Part shown: one piece after another, positions 35,823 to 43,696 of the stretch
How positions within the stretch are numbered: the first letter of the stretch is position 1
How the letters are laid out: each line of letters begins with the position of its first letter
NCBI GenBank assembly: GCA_965220485.1
Contig: OZ244832.1
Location: forward strand, 2,232,001-2,296,000
Direction of reading: 5' to 3'
Length of the DNA stretch: 64,000 nucleotides
DNA from: Aldehydirespirator sp965220485
GTDB taxonomy: Bacteria; Actinomycetota; Acidimicrobiia; Acidimicrobiales; Aldehydirespiratoraceae
The notes under the pieces: model-generated
Told to the model about the DNA's origin: nothing
Seen by the model: only the letters and a program-made list of their open reading frames with translations
The model's database searches: none
Made by a program: the position numbers and the translations under genes

Positions 35823-36249
35823 GTGATGGGGCTTTGGGCGGTTAGGCCGCCGTCGATGGTGACAGGCTTCCGGACACGAACGACGCCTCGTAGCTGGCCA
35901 GCCACAACACCAGGCCGGCCACGTCCTCGGGGTGGCCCAGGCGGCCTACCGGGTGACGCTCCACCGCGGCGCCGCGGGCCGCGGTCGGATCCGCGGCCCT
36001 GCACCCCGGCGTTGTTCACCACCACATCGACCCGCCCAAAGGCCTCCACGGCCGACGCAACCAGGCATCGGCCTGAGCCGCATCAGCCACGTCGGTGCGC
36101 ACCCAGCAGCCCAGACCGTCCGGGGCTCGCTCCGACTGCCGGTCATCACCCGGGCGCCGGCCGCCACGAACCGCTCGGCCACCGCAAGCCCGATCCCCGA
36201 ACTGGCCCCGGTCACCACAACCGCCGCGCCCCTCAGAGAGTCCACTTGC
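35823..36249 (-). pseudogene. Short-chain dehydrogenase/reductase pseudogene
   Basis: From 36249 the frame reads GAAVVVTGASSGIGLAVAER, the Rossmann motif TGxxxGIG of SDR enzymes. After VMTGSRSEPRTV the frame is lost; another frame has FGRVDVVVNNAGVQGRGSD (the NNAG motif), and a third has GHPEDVAGLVLWLASYEASF, which matches the usual SDR C-terminus, ending with TIDGGLTAQSP. The catalytic YxxxK part is missing, so there are at least two frameshifts and an internal deletion. Confidence 0.85.
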
Positions 36250-36355
36250 CGCTCCCCGACCCCGCCGCCTACACGAAGCGCGAGCCTGGCGCGGTGCCGT
36301 CCAGGTAGCGCTGCTGGCGGGCCTTGATCTCGTCGCTCAGGTGCCCCAGCCTGTT

Positions 36356-36466
36356 GAGCCTTTGACCGGGCTGCGGAGTGTTGCTTCACAGCAAATGCCT
36401 CCTCACATGGCCAGAATCTCCGCCATCCACAACGGCATTCTCCCATGTCAGGAGGCCTTTCTGGTG
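36356..36466. repeat. 111-base dispersed repeat, copy 2
   Basis: Matches 30101-30211 at about 86% identity without gaps. Bases 36397-36410 (GCCTCCTCACATGG) and 36443-36456 (CCATGTCAGGAGGC) form inverted arms with one mismatch and a 32-base loop, so this copy can fold. It lies just upstream of the SDR pseudogene. May be a small mobile element end or structured RNA. Confidence 0.8.
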
Positions 36467-36790
36467 GACGCGCAAACACCCACAGGCCCCACCCGCCGGT
36501 GGATTCAGGTTTAGAGGCAGCGCGGAAGGTGTGACCGCATCGCGATGAAACGTCGTGATTCCCGCTCTTGTTCGCTACGCTCACGGGCCGCTCGGGCCAC
36601 GGCCTCGCTCAGCGTGTCCGTGAGATCCTCGTGAGCAACGGCCTATCCGCTCGGCCTCTTAGGCTCGCTTGTCGCCCGCTCCTACCTAGCCGAGATCGTG
36701 TGACGCACACTGCCCGCCAACGCTCCGCTCTCGCATCTCAAACCACCCGCGGGCGGGTCCCAGGCTGGCCGGCCGGGCGGGACCGGCACG
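36467..36790. other. Gene-free stretch between the repeat and vapC
   Basis: About 320 bases. Short open frames on both strands are Arg/Ser-rich and without start signals or similarity. No gene, RNA or repeat is supported here. Confidence 0.5.
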
Positions 36791-37210
36791 TCAGTCCGCG
36801 GAGCCGCGTTCGACGATCCACTGGGTCGGCTGGCCGGTGACCTCGGACACAACATCGAAGTCGGCGTCGTAGTGCAACACGGTGAGACCGCGACTCTCGG
36901 CGGTAGCGGCAACGAGAGCATCGACAAGGGAGAGGGCCCTGTGCTGGCCCCGACCCGCCAGCATCCGCTGCAGGTCGAGCGCCCGCCGATGGTCGCCCTC
37001 CGTCGTCGGCACCGACTCGAATGCGTCGATGTGGCTCATGACGGCGTCGAGGTCGGCGGCGCTGCGGGCGCTGAAGCCAAGCTCGAACGCGACGGGCGCG
37101 CACAGCGCGATCCTGCCCTCTGCGACGAGCGGAGCGATGGCCGCGGCGACATGGGGCTTGCCCAGACGAGCGAAAGCGCTGGTGTCAGCCAAGTAGACGG
37201 CACGGGCCAC
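36791..37210 (-). CDS. vapC: VapC-type PIN-domain ribonuclease toxin
   Basis: 139 residues from the GTG at 37210: VARAVYLADTSAFARLGKPH with the first catalytic Asp of the PIN domain in LADTSAF, FELGFSARS with a conserved Glu, and ALSLVDALVAATAESRGLTV plus VLHYDADFDVV with the other acids. GAGAGG precedes this GTG by a few bases; an ATG at 37234 in the same frame is possible. VapC toxins cut tRNA or rRNA. The gene begins two bases after the antitoxin stop. Confidence 0.88.
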   Translation of the reverse strand: MARAVYLADTSAFARLGKPHVAAAIAPLVAEGRIALCAPVAFELGFSARSAADLDAVMSHIDAFESVPTTEGDHRRALDLQRMLAGRGQHRALSLVDALVAATAESRGLTVLHYDADFDVVSEVTGQPTQWIVERGSAD

Positions 37211-37211
37211 G

Positions 37212-37418
37212 TCAGGCCTCTCGACCCCAGGCATCGTCGAGCGCGTCGAAGTCGTAGCGCCCCGGCTGTGAGAGCAGGGCTACCAGTTCGAGGCGACGCC
37301 TGGCGTTGACAATCTCGCGCAACGACGCGTCGACGGTGTCGCGCAGCGTCTTGGTTCCCAGGATTCTCGCCGCCTCAGCAGCGATATCATGATCAATTTC
37401 TAGAGATGTCTTGCTCAC
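37212..37418 (-). CDS. vapB: VapB-type antitoxin
   Basis: 68 residues starting VSKTSLEIDHDIAAEAARIL. Residues 1-45 form a ribbon-helix-helix DNA-binding domain (GTKTLRDTVDASLREIVNAR), and the C-terminal tail ALLSQPGRYDFDALDDAWGR should bind the VapC active site. The GTG at 37418 is preferred because the upstream extension MVRPCCTIALRYHLD is not conserved-looking. Confidence 0.82.
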   Translation of the reverse strand: MSKTSLEIDHDIAAEAARILGTKTLRDTVDASLREIVNARRRLELVALLSQPGRYDFDALDDAWGREA

Positions 37419-37421
37419 ATC

Positions 37422-37434
37422 GAGATGATATCTC
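37422..37434. promoter_or_regulatory. Inverted repeat upstream of vapB, operator candidate
   Basis: GAGATGATATCTC is a 5-base-arm palindrome (3-base centre) four bases upstream of the vapB start, a typical position for an antitoxin operator. Functional role is inferred. Confidence 0.4.
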
Positions 37435-37473
37435 AAGGCGATTGTGCAACACGGGCGCACCAACCACAGACCG

Positions 37474-37539
37474 CCCGGACTCAGGACCTCCCAGGATCCT
37501 GCTCGACCCGGACTCAGGACCTCCCAGGATCCTGCTCGA
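37474..37539. repeat. Two identical 33-base units at the 3' end of the 142-residue gene
   Basis: Units 37474-37506 and 37507-37539 are identical (core GGACTCAGGACCTCCCAGGA). The gene stop at 37514 falls in the second unit, so the duplication created or moved the current C-terminus. Confidence 0.92.
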
Positions 37540-37942
37540 TGACGCCCAACAGCGGGTCCTGCTCTGCCCGCGGCAGTTCCAGCAGTTCACCGGAGGGCTC
37601 TTCCATCGTCGGGTAGATAGCCACGCCCGCGGCCGCCAAGCGGGTCAGCATCACGCTGGCGAGATGGTCGATGGCGTACAGGGCCACCTGCATCTGCTGA
37701 GAAGTCCCCGACGGCAGCGTGTCGGTGTCTTCTGTGAATCCGCCCAGCAGCCCGAACCTGGCGTCATAAACCTTCGAGAGCCTGAAGGTCACAGAATATT
37801 GCCTGCGGTCGTCGCGCCAGCCGCGGTCTATCGCTTGGATGGCCTCGATGGCGCAAGAACGGTCTGAGTGGCTGCCGTCCGCTATCACCCGAGCCAAACC
37901 GTCCCTGACCGCAGCCACGGCCTCCTGCTCCTGCGTTTCCAT
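37514..37942 (-). CDS. Unknown 142-residue protein, member of a local family
   Basis: Starts METQEQEAVAAVRDGLARVI with AGGAGG just before the ATG at 37942. The middle reads RQYSVTFRLSKVYDARFGLL and MQVALYAIDHLASVMLTRLA. No membrane segment or known motif. A broken paralogue lies at 34900-35026, so the family has been duplicated here. The last residues (LLGVIEQDPGRS) come from a 33-base tandem duplication. Confidence 0.6.
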   Translation of the reverse strand: METQEQEAVAAVRDGLARVIADGSHSDRSCAIEAIQAIDRGWRDDRRQYSVTFRLSKVYDARFGLLGGFTEDTDTLPSGTSQQMQVALYAIDHLASVMLTRLAAAGVAIYPTMEEPSGELLELPRAEQDPLLGVIEQDPGRS

Positions 37943-38004
37943 GGTCCTCCTATCTGATTTCTGCTGCCGCCCCGATGCCTTCTGACGGGAGCGGAACACC
38001 GTGA

Positions 38005-38742
38005 TCACATCCCCTCAGCCGGCTGGGCAAGGGCTCGGTGGCCGAGCCAAGACACCCACAGCCCAGCCAACCCGAACGCCAAGGGGACCGCGACCATGAC
38101 CCACAACGCCCCCATGATGATCCGCATGTCGCGGGAGGACCGCCGGCTCGACTCGTCCCAATGGCCGTCCAACGCAGCGTCGGCCGCGCCCTCGAGCCCA
38201 CCGAGCCTCGCCTCAACGCTGTCCTCGAGTTGCGCGAGCCGGGCGTCGACGGATCGTCGGAGCTGGTGCAGCTCGTCTCGACGGGCGCCGATGGCGTCCT
38301 GCAACTCCCGAACCCGGGGACGGGAATCAGTCCCGACGTCGTGGGCGAGCGCACCGAGATCAAGGCCCACCGACCACAGCCCGGAGTCGAGAGAATACAG
38401 GTCGCTGTCCAGGCTCGCTCGGACCGAGTAGATCTCGCTATCGGTCTCCCAACCCGCCGCGTAGCTCATGGAGTGGAGCTCGTCGTAAGTCTCCCGCGCG
38501 CTGTCCCGCGCCTTCATGCCGTCCCGGGTCGGCAGGATCACAAGAAGCAGCAGGAGCACAACAACGGCGGGTCCGCCGAGCAGCAGAACGAATGCGGCGT
38601 CGGAAGCGCCCCGCTCGATCGCCATCCCCCGAGGAGCGAGCGCTTCAGCCCGCATGACCGGCGCCCCAGCCACATCGGGGTCGGGACCCAGGGCGAAGTT
38701 GCGTTCCGGAGACTCCGAAGCGATGTGGTCTGGGGTGGACAT
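38005..38742 (-). CDS. Two-pass membrane protein with long internal coiled coil
   Basis: 245 residues. Hydrophobic segments at about 50-70 (FVLLLGGPAVVVLLLLLVIL) and near the C-terminus (GALWVMVAVPLAFGLAGLWV) flank a 130-residue helical part (DELHQLRRSVDARLAQLEDS). AGGAGG lies 9 bases before the ATG at 38742. Its stop is 62 bases from the next gene on the same strand, so co-transcription is possible. No family named; a membrane scaffold or sensor is a guess. Confidence 0.55.
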   Translation of the reverse strand: MSTPDHIASESPERNFALGPDPDVAGAPVMRAEALAPRGMAIERGASDAAFVLLLGGPAVVVLLLLLVILPTRDGMKARDSARETYDELHSMSYAAGWETDSEIYSVRASLDSDLYSLDSGLWSVGLDLGALAHDVGTDSRPRVRELQDAIGARRDELHQLRRSVDARLAQLEDSVEARLGGLEGAADAALDGHWDESSRRSSRDMRIIMGALWVMVAVPLAFGLAGLWVSWLGHRALAQPAEGM

Positions 38743-38989
38743 GTTCAGCGAGCCTCCTGACGGTGGGCCGCCCCTAGGGCTGGCCGGGCGGTCCCCACAC
38801 GGTGCGTTCATGGAGCTTCGCCGACACGCTCAGTGATACGAAGGGCTATCGAAGGCATTGACAGGTTTTTTCATGAGTGTATCAGGACGAAGCTATGAAT
38901 TCGTTATAGCAGTAAAATGTTTGTTAATCAACTTTGCCGCCGCAGCGCTGGACCGAGGCAACCGGGGCACGCCGCGCCATGATGGGGGC

Positions 38990-40123
38990 ATGGAGATCCA
39001 TGGAACCTGCAAGCCTGGCTTCGATGCGGTACGGGACGCGTTCGAGGCCAACTTCGCCGCCGGGCGGGAGATCGGCGCGGCCGCGGCGGTGACCGTGGAC
39101 GGCGAGTTCGTCGTCGACATCTGGGCCGGCGACTCAAACACCGACGGTTCCCCTTGGCAGCGCGACACCATCGTCAACGTCTACTCCACCACCAAGACCA
39201 TGGCCACCACCTGCATGCTGATGCTGGCCGACCGGGGAGAGCTCGACTTCGACGCCCCAGTGGCGCGGTACTGGCCCGAGTTCGCCCAGAACGGCAAGGA
39301 CGGCGTGCTGGTGCGCCATGTGATGGCCCACACTGCGGGGCTGCCCGGCTTCGACCCGGCCATCACCGTCGAGCAGCTCTACGACCTCGACGCGGTGGCC
39401 GCCAACCTCGCAGCCCAGGCGCCGTGGTGGGTGCCGGGCACTGCCTCGGGCTACCACGCCATAAGCCAGGGCAACCTCGAGGGCGAGATCCTCTACCGCA
39501 TCACCGGCCGTCGCATGGCCGACTGGTTCCGCACGGAGGTGGCCGAGCCGCTCGGAGCGGACTTCTGGATGAGCCTGCCCGCCTCCGAGGACCACCGGGT
39601 GGCCACGCTGGTGCCGCCGGTGTTCAGCGGCGGCAAGCTCGAGATCAACGGCGTGGAGGTCGCTGCCGACTCCATCGCGGCGAGGGCCTTGCTCAGCGCA
39701 CCCATGACCGCCACCGAGCCGGCCACCCGGGAGTGGCGGGCCGCGGAGATCCCCGCCGCGGGCGGGTTCGGCAACGCCCGCTCGATCGCCCGCATCCATG
39801 CCGCGCTGGCCTGCGGAGGCGCTCTCAACGGGACCCGGCTGATGTCAGAGGCCAGCGTCCGCCGGGCGCTCGAGCAACAGACCGACGGCGTGGACCACGT
39901 GCTGATGGTGCGGCTGCGCCACGGGCTCGGATTCGGGCTGCAGCTAGGCGAGAGTTTCACCACTGAGCCGGGCCAGATGTTCTGGGGCGGCTGGGGCGGC
40001 TCGCTCGCCGCGGTCGACCTGAACGCCCGCGTCAGCATCGCCTACGTGATGAACCGCATGGACGCCGATCTCATGGGGGACATCCGCGCCCGCAACATCG
40101 TCGAAGCCCTGGCCCGCATCTAG
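38990..40123 (+). CDS. Serine hydrolase of the beta-lactamase class C / esterase EstB family
   Basis: 377 residues. The nucleophile motif S-x-x-K is STTK in NVYSTTKTMATTCMLM; the tyrosine motif is probably YHA in GTASGYHAISQGNL; HTAGLPGF and FGLGFQL-type segments are also as in EstB-like esterases. No signal peptide, so likely cytosolic and an esterase or peptidase rather than a secreted beta-lactamase. The stop codon (TAG 40121-40123) lies in the left arm of a terminal inverted repeat of a 105-base element. Substrate unknown. Confidence 0.85.
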   Translation: MEIHGTCKPGFDAVRDAFEANFAAGREIGAAAAVTVDGEFVVDIWAGDSNTDGSPWQRDTIVNVYSTTKTMATTCMLMLADRGELDFDAPVARYWPEFAQNGKDGVLVRHVMAHTAGLPGFDPAITVEQLYDLDAVAANLAAQAPWWVPGTASGYHAISQGNLEGEILYRITGRRMADWFRTEVAEPLGADFWMSLPASEDHRVATLVPPVFSGGKLEINGVEVAADSIAARALLSAPMTATEPATREWRAAEIPAAGGFGNARSIARIHAALACGGALNGTRLMSEASVRRALEQQTDGVDHVLMVRLRHGLGFGLQLGESFTTEPGQMFWGGWGGSLAAVDLNARVSIAYVMNRMDADLMGDIRARNIVEALARI

Positions 40124-40225
40124 GTGGCTGGTGTTAAATGGCAGTTTGCCACAATTCGCAAGTCGCTGACCTGGGGTTTTGTGACCGCAAAACCCCCATT
40201 TCGGGAGTTTGGCACCAGCCACCTA
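40121..40225. repeat. 105-base element with 13-base terminal inverted repeats
   Basis: TAGGTGGCTGGTG (40121-40133) is perfectly repeated as CACCAGCCACCTA (40213-40225); pairing continues imperfectly inward (YYAAA). It contains an internal hairpin. The left arm supplies the stop codon of the serine hydrolase. It may be a palindromic repeat or a small non-autonomous element. Confidence 0.85.
40173..40196. terminator. Hairpin between convergent genes
   Basis: GGGGTTTTG (40173-40181), loop TGACCG, CAAAACCCC (40188-40196): a 9-base perfect stem. Located between the serine hydrolase and the convergent deaminase; it can act as a bidirectional transcription stop, though no long U-tract follows. Confidence 0.55.
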
Positions 40226-40352
40226 GGCGCCGCCCCAGGCCGGACTCGAGCGTTGTGGCTCGCCGTCGGTCGGGGAGGAGGTGTCGCCACCCGGAAACTG
40301 GCAGCAAAATGCGCGCATAGCGTGCAACACGCTGCCATTCGGCGACAGCCGC

Positions 40353-40793
40353 CTAGTCTTCGCCGATGTCCTCGTTCCAGAGTTCGGGCTCGGCCGCGAT
40401 GAAGTCCCGCATCATGGCCACGCACGTCTCGTCGTCGAGCACGGTGACCTTCACGCCCCGCTCGGCCAGCAGGGCCTCCTCGCCCATGAACGTCCGGTTC
40501 TCGCCCACCACGACCTCCGGAATGCCGTAGAGCAGGATCGCCCCCGTGCACATCGAACACGGCGACAGGGTGGTGTACATGACCGAGTTGCGGTAGACGC
40601 GGGCCGGGTGACGCCCCGCGTTCTCGAGCGCGTCGGTCTCGCCGTGGCGGATTGCCGAGCCCACCTGCACCCGCCGGTTGTGGCCCCGGCCGATGATCTC
40701 GCCGTCGTGCACCAGCACGGCCCCGATCGGTATGCCGCCCTCGGCCCGACCCTTCATCGCCTCGTCAATCGCCGCCTGCATGAACTGGTCCAT
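40353..40793 (-). CDS. Cytosine deaminase of the yeast Fcy1 type (zinc)
   Basis: 146 residues. Zinc and catalytic residues are HGE (IRHGETDALE) and PCSMC (TLSPCSMCTGAILLY). GGIPIGAVLV, GENRTFMGEE and the C-terminal PELWNEDIGED are as in yeast-type cytosine deaminases, where the tryptophan and tail close the active site. It deaminates cytosine to uracil. I chose the ATG at 40793 because the upstream extension lacks similarity. Monocistronic. Confidence 0.88.
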   Translation of the reverse strand: MDQFMQAAIDEAMKGRAEGGIPIGAVLVHDGEIIGRGHNRRVQVGSAIRHGETDALENAGRHPARVYRNSVMYTTLSPCSMCTGAILLYGIPEVVVGENRTFMGEEALLAERGVKVTVLDDETCVAMMRDFIAAEPELWNEDIGED

Positions 40794-40855
40794 GGCCCCA
40801 TTCAAACACGCCGCCGCCCGGCCGGCGGTCACACCTAATACATTGCAGTTCTAGG

Positions 40856-40861
40856 TATAGT
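40856..40861 (+). promoter_or_regulatory. -10 element candidate for a leaderless padR mRNA
   Basis: TATAGT ends seven bases before the ATG at 40869, which would place the transcription start at or next to the start codon, a leaderless message as is common in actinobacteria. CTAATAC at 40835-40841 and GTATAG at 40855-40860 form an imperfect dyad that could be a PadR operator. No good -35 is seen. Confidence 0.4.
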
Positions 40862-40868
40862 TGGGCGG

Positions 40869-41234
40869 ATGCACATTACCAAGGATCTCGTCGCCGCTTC
40901 GGCCACGCCTCTGGTCCTGGGAATTCTGGCCGATGGCGAGACGTACGGCTACGCCATCCTCAAGCGGGTCAACGAGCTCTCCGGCGGCCAGCTGAAGTGG
41001 ACGGACGGGATGCTCTACCCCCTGCTTCACAGGCTCGAGCGCCTGGGCTACGCCAAGGCCACCTGGACAGTTCCGGCCGGCAGCAGACGCAGGCGCAAGT
41101 ACTACCGCATCACCGAACGAGGCCGCCAAGTGCTGACCGAACAGCGCCGCCAGTGGGACGTCGTCACCGCCACGCTGCGAGACCTCTGGCAGGAGATGCC
41201 GGCCACACCGACACCCCTAATGCCCGGGGCCTGA
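40869..41234 (+). CDS. PadR-family transcriptional regulator
   Basis: 121 residues. The winged helix-turn-helix reads LVLGILADGETYGYAILKRV, LSGGQLKWTDGMLYPLLHRL and RRRKYYRITERGRQVLTEQR, typical of PadR-s1 repressors. It lies 5 bases before a membrane-protein gene; this pair (PadR plus permease-prefix-domain protein) is common, with the regulator controlling its own operon. Ligand unknown. Confidence 0.92.
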   Translation: MHITKDLVAASATPLVLGILADGETYGYAILKRVNELSGGQLKWTDGMLYPLLHRLERLGYAKATWTVPAGSRRRRKYYRITERGRQVLTEQRRQWDVVTATLRDLWQEMPATPTPLMPGA

Positions 41235-41239
41235 CCGCC

Positions 41240-42679
41240 ATGACCGGCGACGACAACATCCGCGGCGCAGATGACGGCGCCGGCGTGGACGACGGCGACG
41301 GCTCTCGCGGCGTCGACAACGTGGACCGCGCGCACAGCGACGACGACCTCGAGGCGTTGATCGGCCGGTGGCGCTCCGAACTGGCCCGCGATCGAGCGCT
41401 GCAGGACGCGGATGTCGACGAGTTGGAGGGGCACCTTCGAGATCAGATCTTCGAGCTGGGCGAGGCCGGGCTGGCGCCGGACGAGGCGTTCCTCATCGCG
41501 GTCAAGCGGATGGGAAGCATCGACGCCCTTTCAAGCGAGTTCGCCCAGGAGCACTCCGACCGACTCTGGAAGAGACTCGCCCCCGAGCCCGCCGAAGGGT
41601 CGTCCAGGCACGACTTTCTGGTGATGATCGGGTTCGCGTGCCTGGCGGCGGCCGCGATCAAGGTGCCGGAGATCTTCGGCGCAAGTCTCATCGACGACGG
41701 CGAGTTCTACGCCCGCAACATCAGCCTGTTCGCGCTGGTGCCGCTGGCCGGCTATTTCGTGTGGAGACGAGGGCTGCCCGCAGCCCGTGTCCTGCGCCTG
41801 CTGGCGCCGCCGTTCGTCGCGGCTGCGGTCGTCGTCAACGCCTACCCGTTCGAAGAGAACTCGGACACCGAAATCCTCGCTGCGGTGCACCTGCCGATCC
41901 TGCTGTGGCTGCTGGTCGGCGTCGCCTACGCGGGAGGCGACTGGCGATCGGACCGAAGGCGCATGGACTATGTGCGCTTCACGGGCGAGTGGTTCATCTA
42001 CTACGTGCTCATCGCCCTGGGAGGCGGGGTCTTCGCCGGCTTCACAGCGGGCGCTTTCGTCACCATCGGCATCGAAGCCGAGGGGTTCGTCACGACATGG
42101 CTACTGGCCTGTGGCGCGCTCGGCGCGGTGGTCGTCGCCTCATGGCTGGTGGAAGCCAAGCAGAGCGTCGTCGAGAACCTGGCGCCCGTGCTCACGAAAC
42201 TGTTCACTCCGCTATTCGGCGCGATGCTGCTGGCCTTCCTGGGGGCGATGGTCTGGACGGGGAGCGGGATCGACTTCGACCGCGACGTGCTGATCTTCTT
42301 CGACCTGCTGATGGCGCTGGTGCTCGGCCTGCTGCTCTACGCGGTGTCGGCCCGAGACCCCGTGGCGCCGCACGGCATGTTCGACATCCTGCAGCTCGTG
42401 CTCGTGGTCAGCGCCCTCGTCGTCGACGCTTTGGTGCTCGCCGCAATGGTGGGTCGGATATCCGACTTCGGGTTCACCCCCAACCGGGTAGCGGCCTTGG
42501 GCGAGAATGTGGTCCTGCTCGTCAACCTGGCTTGGTCGGCCCGGCTGCACTTCGGCTTCTGGCGGGGGCGCTTGCCCTTCGCGTCCCTTGAGCGCTGGCA
42601 GACGGCCTATGCGCCCGTGTACGCGGTGTGGGCTGTCGCAGTGGTGGTCGTCTTCCCGCCCGCCTTCGGCTTCGCCTAA
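41240..42679 (+). CDS. Multi-pass membrane protein with N-terminal permease-prefix domain
   Basis: 479 residues. Residues 35-110 are a helical domain (ALIGRWRSELARDRALQDAD, then FELGEAGLAPDEAFLIAVKR MG) as in permease-prefix-1 / DUF4153-like proteins that are paired with PadR. About ten hydrophobic segments follow. The ATG at 41240 is 5 bases after the padR stop. The stop codon TAA (42677-42679) is also the left target duplication of an IS5 element. Function unknown; likely regulated by the upstream PadR. Confidence 0.72.
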   Translation: MTGDDNIRGADDGAGVDDGDGSRGVDNVDRAHSDDDLEALIGRWRSELARDRALQDADVDELEGHLRDQIFELGEAGLAPDEAFLIAVKRMGSIDALSSEFAQEHSDRLWKRLAPEPAEGSSRHDFLVMIGFACLAAAAIKVPEIFGASLIDDGEFYARNISLFALVPLAGYFVWRRGLPAARVLRLLAPPFVAAAVVVNAYPFEENSDTEILAAVHLPILLWLLVGVAYAGGDWRSDRRRMDYVRFTGEWFIYYVLIALGGGVFAGFTAGAFVTIGIEAEGFVTTWLLACGALGAVVVASWLVEAKQSVVENLAPVLTKLFTPLFGAMLLAFLGAMVWTGSGIDFDRDVLIFFDLLMALVLGLLLYAVSARDPVAPHGMFDILQLVLVVSALVVDALVLAAMVGRISDFGFTPNRVAALGENVVLLVNLAWSARLHFGFWRGRLPFASLERWQTAYAPVYAVWAVAVVVVFPPAFGFA

Positions 42680-43640
42680 GAGCGCGCGCAAATAGGTGAC
42701 CATCCACCTGTCGTTGTGTTGGCCCGGCTTCGATGTCGGGTGTACCCCAACAACAACGACATGGTGGAGGTGTTTCAAGCATGCTTGCTTTGGTTCCGAG
42801 GGTGGTGGATGCGCTGTTCGCGGCTGTTGAGCCGCAGTTGCCTGTTCGCGAGGAGCCGGTGCATCCGCTGGGGTGCCACCGGCACAGGATCTCGGATCGT
42901 GACGTGTTCGAGGCGATCGTGTTCCGGCTGGTGACGGGCTGTTCGTGGGATGTGGCGGGCCGGCTGGGCAGGGGCGGCGAGACCACGCTGCGCACCCGTT
43001 ACAACGAGTGGAACGCCGACGGGGTGTTCGACCGGGTCGTGGCTGAGGCCCTCGAGGGCTATGACCGAATCGTGGGCGTCGATTTGTCCGACGCGTCGGT
43101 GGACGCGTCGTTGCACAAGGCCCCCTGCGGGGGCGAAGGCACGGGCAAAAGCCCTGTTGACAGGGGCAAATCGGGCTGGAAGTGGTCGCTTCTCACGGAC
43201 CGCTGGGGCATCCCGGTCAGCTGGGCCGCCGACGGCGCCAACCGACACGACCAGACCCTGCTGGAGCCCACCTTGGCCGCCGCTGGGCGCCGCGGTCTGC
43301 TCTGTGACGTCGAGACCCTGCACCTGGACCGCGGCTATGCCGGGGACCCGGTGCTGCACACCTGTGAGGACTTCGGCGTACACGACGTCGTGCGCGCCCC
43401 CAAGCGCGCCCGCGGCGCCGCGCGCGGCCAGCCCAAGACCGTCCCGCTGGGGATGCGCTGGACCATCGAGCGCACCAACTCGTGGCTGTCGAACTTCGGG
43501 CAGCTGCGGCGCAGCACCGACCGCAACACCACCGCGCGGCTCGGACAGCTCGCACTCGCTGTCGCGTTGATCATCACCGTCAAACTCTTCAAATGGGCCG
43601 ACCGATGGAACCACACCTGACCGCCTATTTGCGCGCGCTC
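42680..43640. mobile_element. Complete IS5-type insertion sequence, 961 bases
   Basis: Terminal inverted repeats start GAGCGCGCGCAAATAGG at 42680 and end CCTATTTGCGCGCGCTC at 43640, 17 bases identical, with partial match further inward. Both sides are flanked by TAA (42677-42679 and 43641-43643), a 3-base target duplication typical of IS5 relatives. One full transposase gene is inside. Intact ends suggest a recent insertion. Confidence 0.9.
42781..43620 (+). CDS. IS5-family DDE transposase
   Basis: 279 residues. N-terminal IS5-type domain (FEAIVFRLVTGCSWDVAGRL, RTRYNEWNADGVFDRVVAEA). Catalytic residues fit DDE: D in GVDLSDASVDASL, D in LHLDRGYAGD and E in MRWTIERTNSWLSNFGQLRR. GGAGGTG nine bases before the ATG at 42781 makes this start better than the ATG at 42733. 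Frame intact, so probably active. Confidence 0.92.
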   Translation: MLALVPRVVDALFAAVEPQLPVREEPVHPLGCHRHRISDRDVFEAIVFRLVTGCSWDVAGRLGRGGETTLRTRYNEWNADGVFDRVVAEALEGYDRIVGVDLSDASVDASLHKAPCGGEGTGKSPVDRGKSGWKWSLLTDRWGIPVSWAADGANRHDQTLLEPTLAAAGRRGLLCDVETLHLDRGYAGDPVLHTCEDFGVHDVVRAPKRARGAARGQPKTVPLGMRWTIERTNSWLSNFGQLRRSTDRNTTARLGQLALAVALIITVKLFKWADRWNHT

Positions 43641-43696
43641 TAAGGGGCCGCGCCGTGGCTGGCGTGGCTGGCGTGTTTTTTCATCGTGTCCGGGTC

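Noticed and set aside
35823..36249. Functional short-chain dehydrogenase
   Set aside because: Motifs fall in three different frames and the YxxxK catalytic part is missing.
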